Assembly (NCBI GenBank): GCA_916610825.1
Contig: OU744452.1
Span: 15,897,103 to 15,961,102, forward strand
Direction: 5' to 3'
Origin: Haliclystus octoradiatus
Taxonomy: Eukaryota > Cnidaria > Staurozoa > Stauromedusae > Haliclystidae
DNA: 64,000 bases
A program made the position numbers and the translations under genes. Below are positions 62,271 through 64,000 of this stretch, piece by piece. The notes under the pieces are model-generated. The model ran no database searches. It saw only the letters and a list, made by a program, of their open reading frames with translations, and was not told the DNA's origin. Every line of letters starts with the position of its first letter. Within the stretch, counting starts at the first letter, position 1.

Positions 62271-62389
62271 TATTCTTCTTCAGATAAAATATTGTAAGGG
62301 GTATTTTTTAAATTAAATTGGCACTCCTCTCATCTCCTTAAACAGTTACCCCATCCATAGGACTCTATTCTATAGTCTAATCAATAATA

Positions 62390-63892
62390 TTATATTTCTA
62401 ATCCGCTATTTTTGTCATCTTCAATTGATAATGTATGAACCCCTGCTCCGCAGACTGCCATATGTAATTTGGAGCTACAAAAAATAATACCAAAAAAAAG
62501 ATGTAATAAGTATATCAAAATTTACAACAAATAAAATATAATCCACCGCACATGTTTTTATCCAAATAATACTTTTTGGGAGATTGATCGCTTAAATATC
62601 GAATACCCTAATGATGATTCTGATCCATTTATTCTATAAATGTTTTCTATCCTCCGGGGGTGGGGGTAACTCCAGCTCTTCAGGGACGAGGGGGTGCCAC
62701 TTTGGAAAAAGGTGAAGTACCCAAAAGTTTTAGCAGGCTGATTGATTTTAAGTAAATATACAAAAATTATGCAAAACTTTTTCAAATCTTCTCGAAAAAG
62801 TCAAAGTTAGGATACCCAAAAGTTCCAAAATTTGAAATGTCATTCCCAAAAAGCTTTTTTCTCAGCTGGAACATGGACCCAAAAAAGTGGCACGTTCCCG
62901 TATAGCCGTCAAATAGAGGTTACCCCCGCCCCTCTGTCCTCCTTATAAAACAATGTGAATCTGAAAACTAACTCTAAATATGTGAGCTACAGAAGCGATT
63001 TTTGGTTAAACTTTTTTTCTAACAAACAACTCAATTATAACCTTTCAAATACTCTTTCGCTCACAGGTGCTGCATTTGGAATTCCATTCGTAAGTTTCTG
63101 AGATTTACTTAATAAATAAATAGGGTAATAAAACAATATAGGGAAGTTCAATTCAATCCAGTAAATACGAGTTAAGATGCAAATTACGACATCATTAGTA
63201 GAATAAAAGTTGTCAATGTGAACCATAAACAAGTTGAATGATGAAGTTTCGATTCAAACTTATGTCATCTTCAGTATATACTTTGAAAATAAATATTCAA
63301 GTCATTTACATGGGTTTGGATAGTGAGTATCAATCACTATCAATCGAATTTTATTAGGAATGATCTATCAAAAAAGACCTGTACGTAGATCAGTCTGAAA
63401 GGGTACAAAAGGACAAGCTCCGCCAACGAGGGGCCTATTTATATAAAACATTTGAGAAACTGCAGCTTGAAAAAGTACTACACATTTTTACAACAGTATA
63501 AACTTTTTTCCCGACGCGGACTGTGAATATCCCTGACAAGCGACTACAGACATGTGTCCCCTATAAATGGTGCCACTCCTAAGTCAATCAGAGTGTAGAA
63601 TATCGTATGGTGCGTACCATAGTTAGTTTCTGCCAATTATAGTCAGTAAATATAGCAGTTTCCAATTTGGGTTGAAATTACCCCCTTTCATCGCAGAGTC
63701 TCGTACTGTTGAACTAAAGTCATCAAGCTTACCTATCATACCACACTGTCAATGCACTGATATCAGCTACATCTAATTCATATTTTATCAAAAGTTGCCA
63801 ATTACTTGATGACTTCGTGTTGTAATGCCAGATCTTCATTGTTTGGTCTACTGATGTTGATACAATACGATCATAATCGATCATCGCCGTCC
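62390..63892 (-). CDS. WDR6: WDR6-like WD40 protein, last two exons (partial)
   Basis: The minus-strand exon 63892-63733 (acceptor TTTCAG, donor GTAAGC) encodes a WD repeat: RIVSTSVDQTMKIWHYN, then LDVADISALTVWYD. In phase, the exon 62474-62390 adds SSKLHMAVCGAGVHTLSIED and a stop. The order SVDQ...W, DVAD, then a final GxGVxxL strand matches my memory of the C-terminus of vertebrate WDR6 (SASVDQRLTFW, DVADMD, GGQGLEVYNW). WDR6 is the WD40 partner of the FTSJ1-type methyltransferase that 2'-O-methylates tRNA anticodon loops. The rest of the gene lies beyond the right edge. Assignment rests on a short segment and could be another WD40 protein. Confidence 0.7.
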
Positions 63893-64000
63893 CTGAAATT
63901 ATAATTATCAATACCATTTACAACATCATTCGTGCGATGGCTGAAATACACGAAATTCTGGCCATAAAAAAGTTTCGTCCAATTCCTATACAATACTATA

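Larger units (their letters stand above)
61524..62389. other. Tail-to-tail spacer between MRPS18C and WDR6-like gene
   Basis: Contains both 3' UTRs, an inverted-repeat end GATGGTTTAGAGGAACGTGC at ~61740 (partner near 62905) and the TA-flanked element 62052-62270. On the minus strand the hexamer AATAAA of that element (62202-62207) is a possible polyadenylation signal for the WDR6-like gene. Confidence 0.55.

Overview
The window is AT-rich nuclear DNA from an invertebrate animal. It has spliceosomal introns of tens to about 3,100 bases, four recognisable conserved eukaryotic genes, a cluster of family-B-like 7TM receptors, LINE 3' ends, tRNA-derived SINEs and many short non-autonomous DNA transposons. 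The phylum cannot be settled from the sequence. Somatomedin-B plus 7TM receptors of this kind occur in several invertebrate lineages.

Layout. 1-893 is a satellite of ~31-bp units with a higher-order period. 1171-6267 (-) is a six-exon HTRA2-like mitochondrial serine protease. It is head-to-head with a 14-exon DHX15/Prp43 splicing helicase (6650-26994, +), with a 382-bp divergent promoter between them carrying an NRF-1-like palindrome. 26995-30340 is intergenic and contains a TTAA-type element, one orphan candidate exon and a long (TTA)n tract. 30341-49050 holds four intronless ~970-1000-residue receptors (three on -, the last on +). Each has a signal peptide, a Pro-rich linker, a somatomedin-B-like knot, a Cys-rich ectodomain and a 7TM domain. 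49588-51125 is a 91-bp tandem array ending about 300 bp before MRPS18C. 51421-61523 (+) is a six-exon MRPS18C (mitochondrial ribosomal protein bS18m). 62390-63892 (-) is the last two exons of a WDR6-like WD40 gene, convergent with MRPS18C and running off the right edge.

The single-copy genes are housekeeping: HTRA2 and MRPS18C are mitochondrial, DHX15 disassembles spliceosomes, and WDR6 is a tRNA-modification adaptor. The most unusual locus is the receptor cluster. The four coding regions are nearly identical from about residue 490 through the 7TM bundle, including synonymous sites, while ectodomain segments group the paralogues differently from segment to segment. This is the pattern expected from repeated gene conversion.

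Introns and spacers are rich in small transposons. Several can be delimited to the base by terminal inverted repeats plus target-site duplications: hAT-type (8 bp), TTAA-type, TA-type, and a CACTA-type element 8 bp from a DHX15 splice donor. No retrovirus-like or other capsid-bearing element was recognised. All exon boundaries below were placed by hand from GT-AG sites, reading-frame phase and remembered family sequences.
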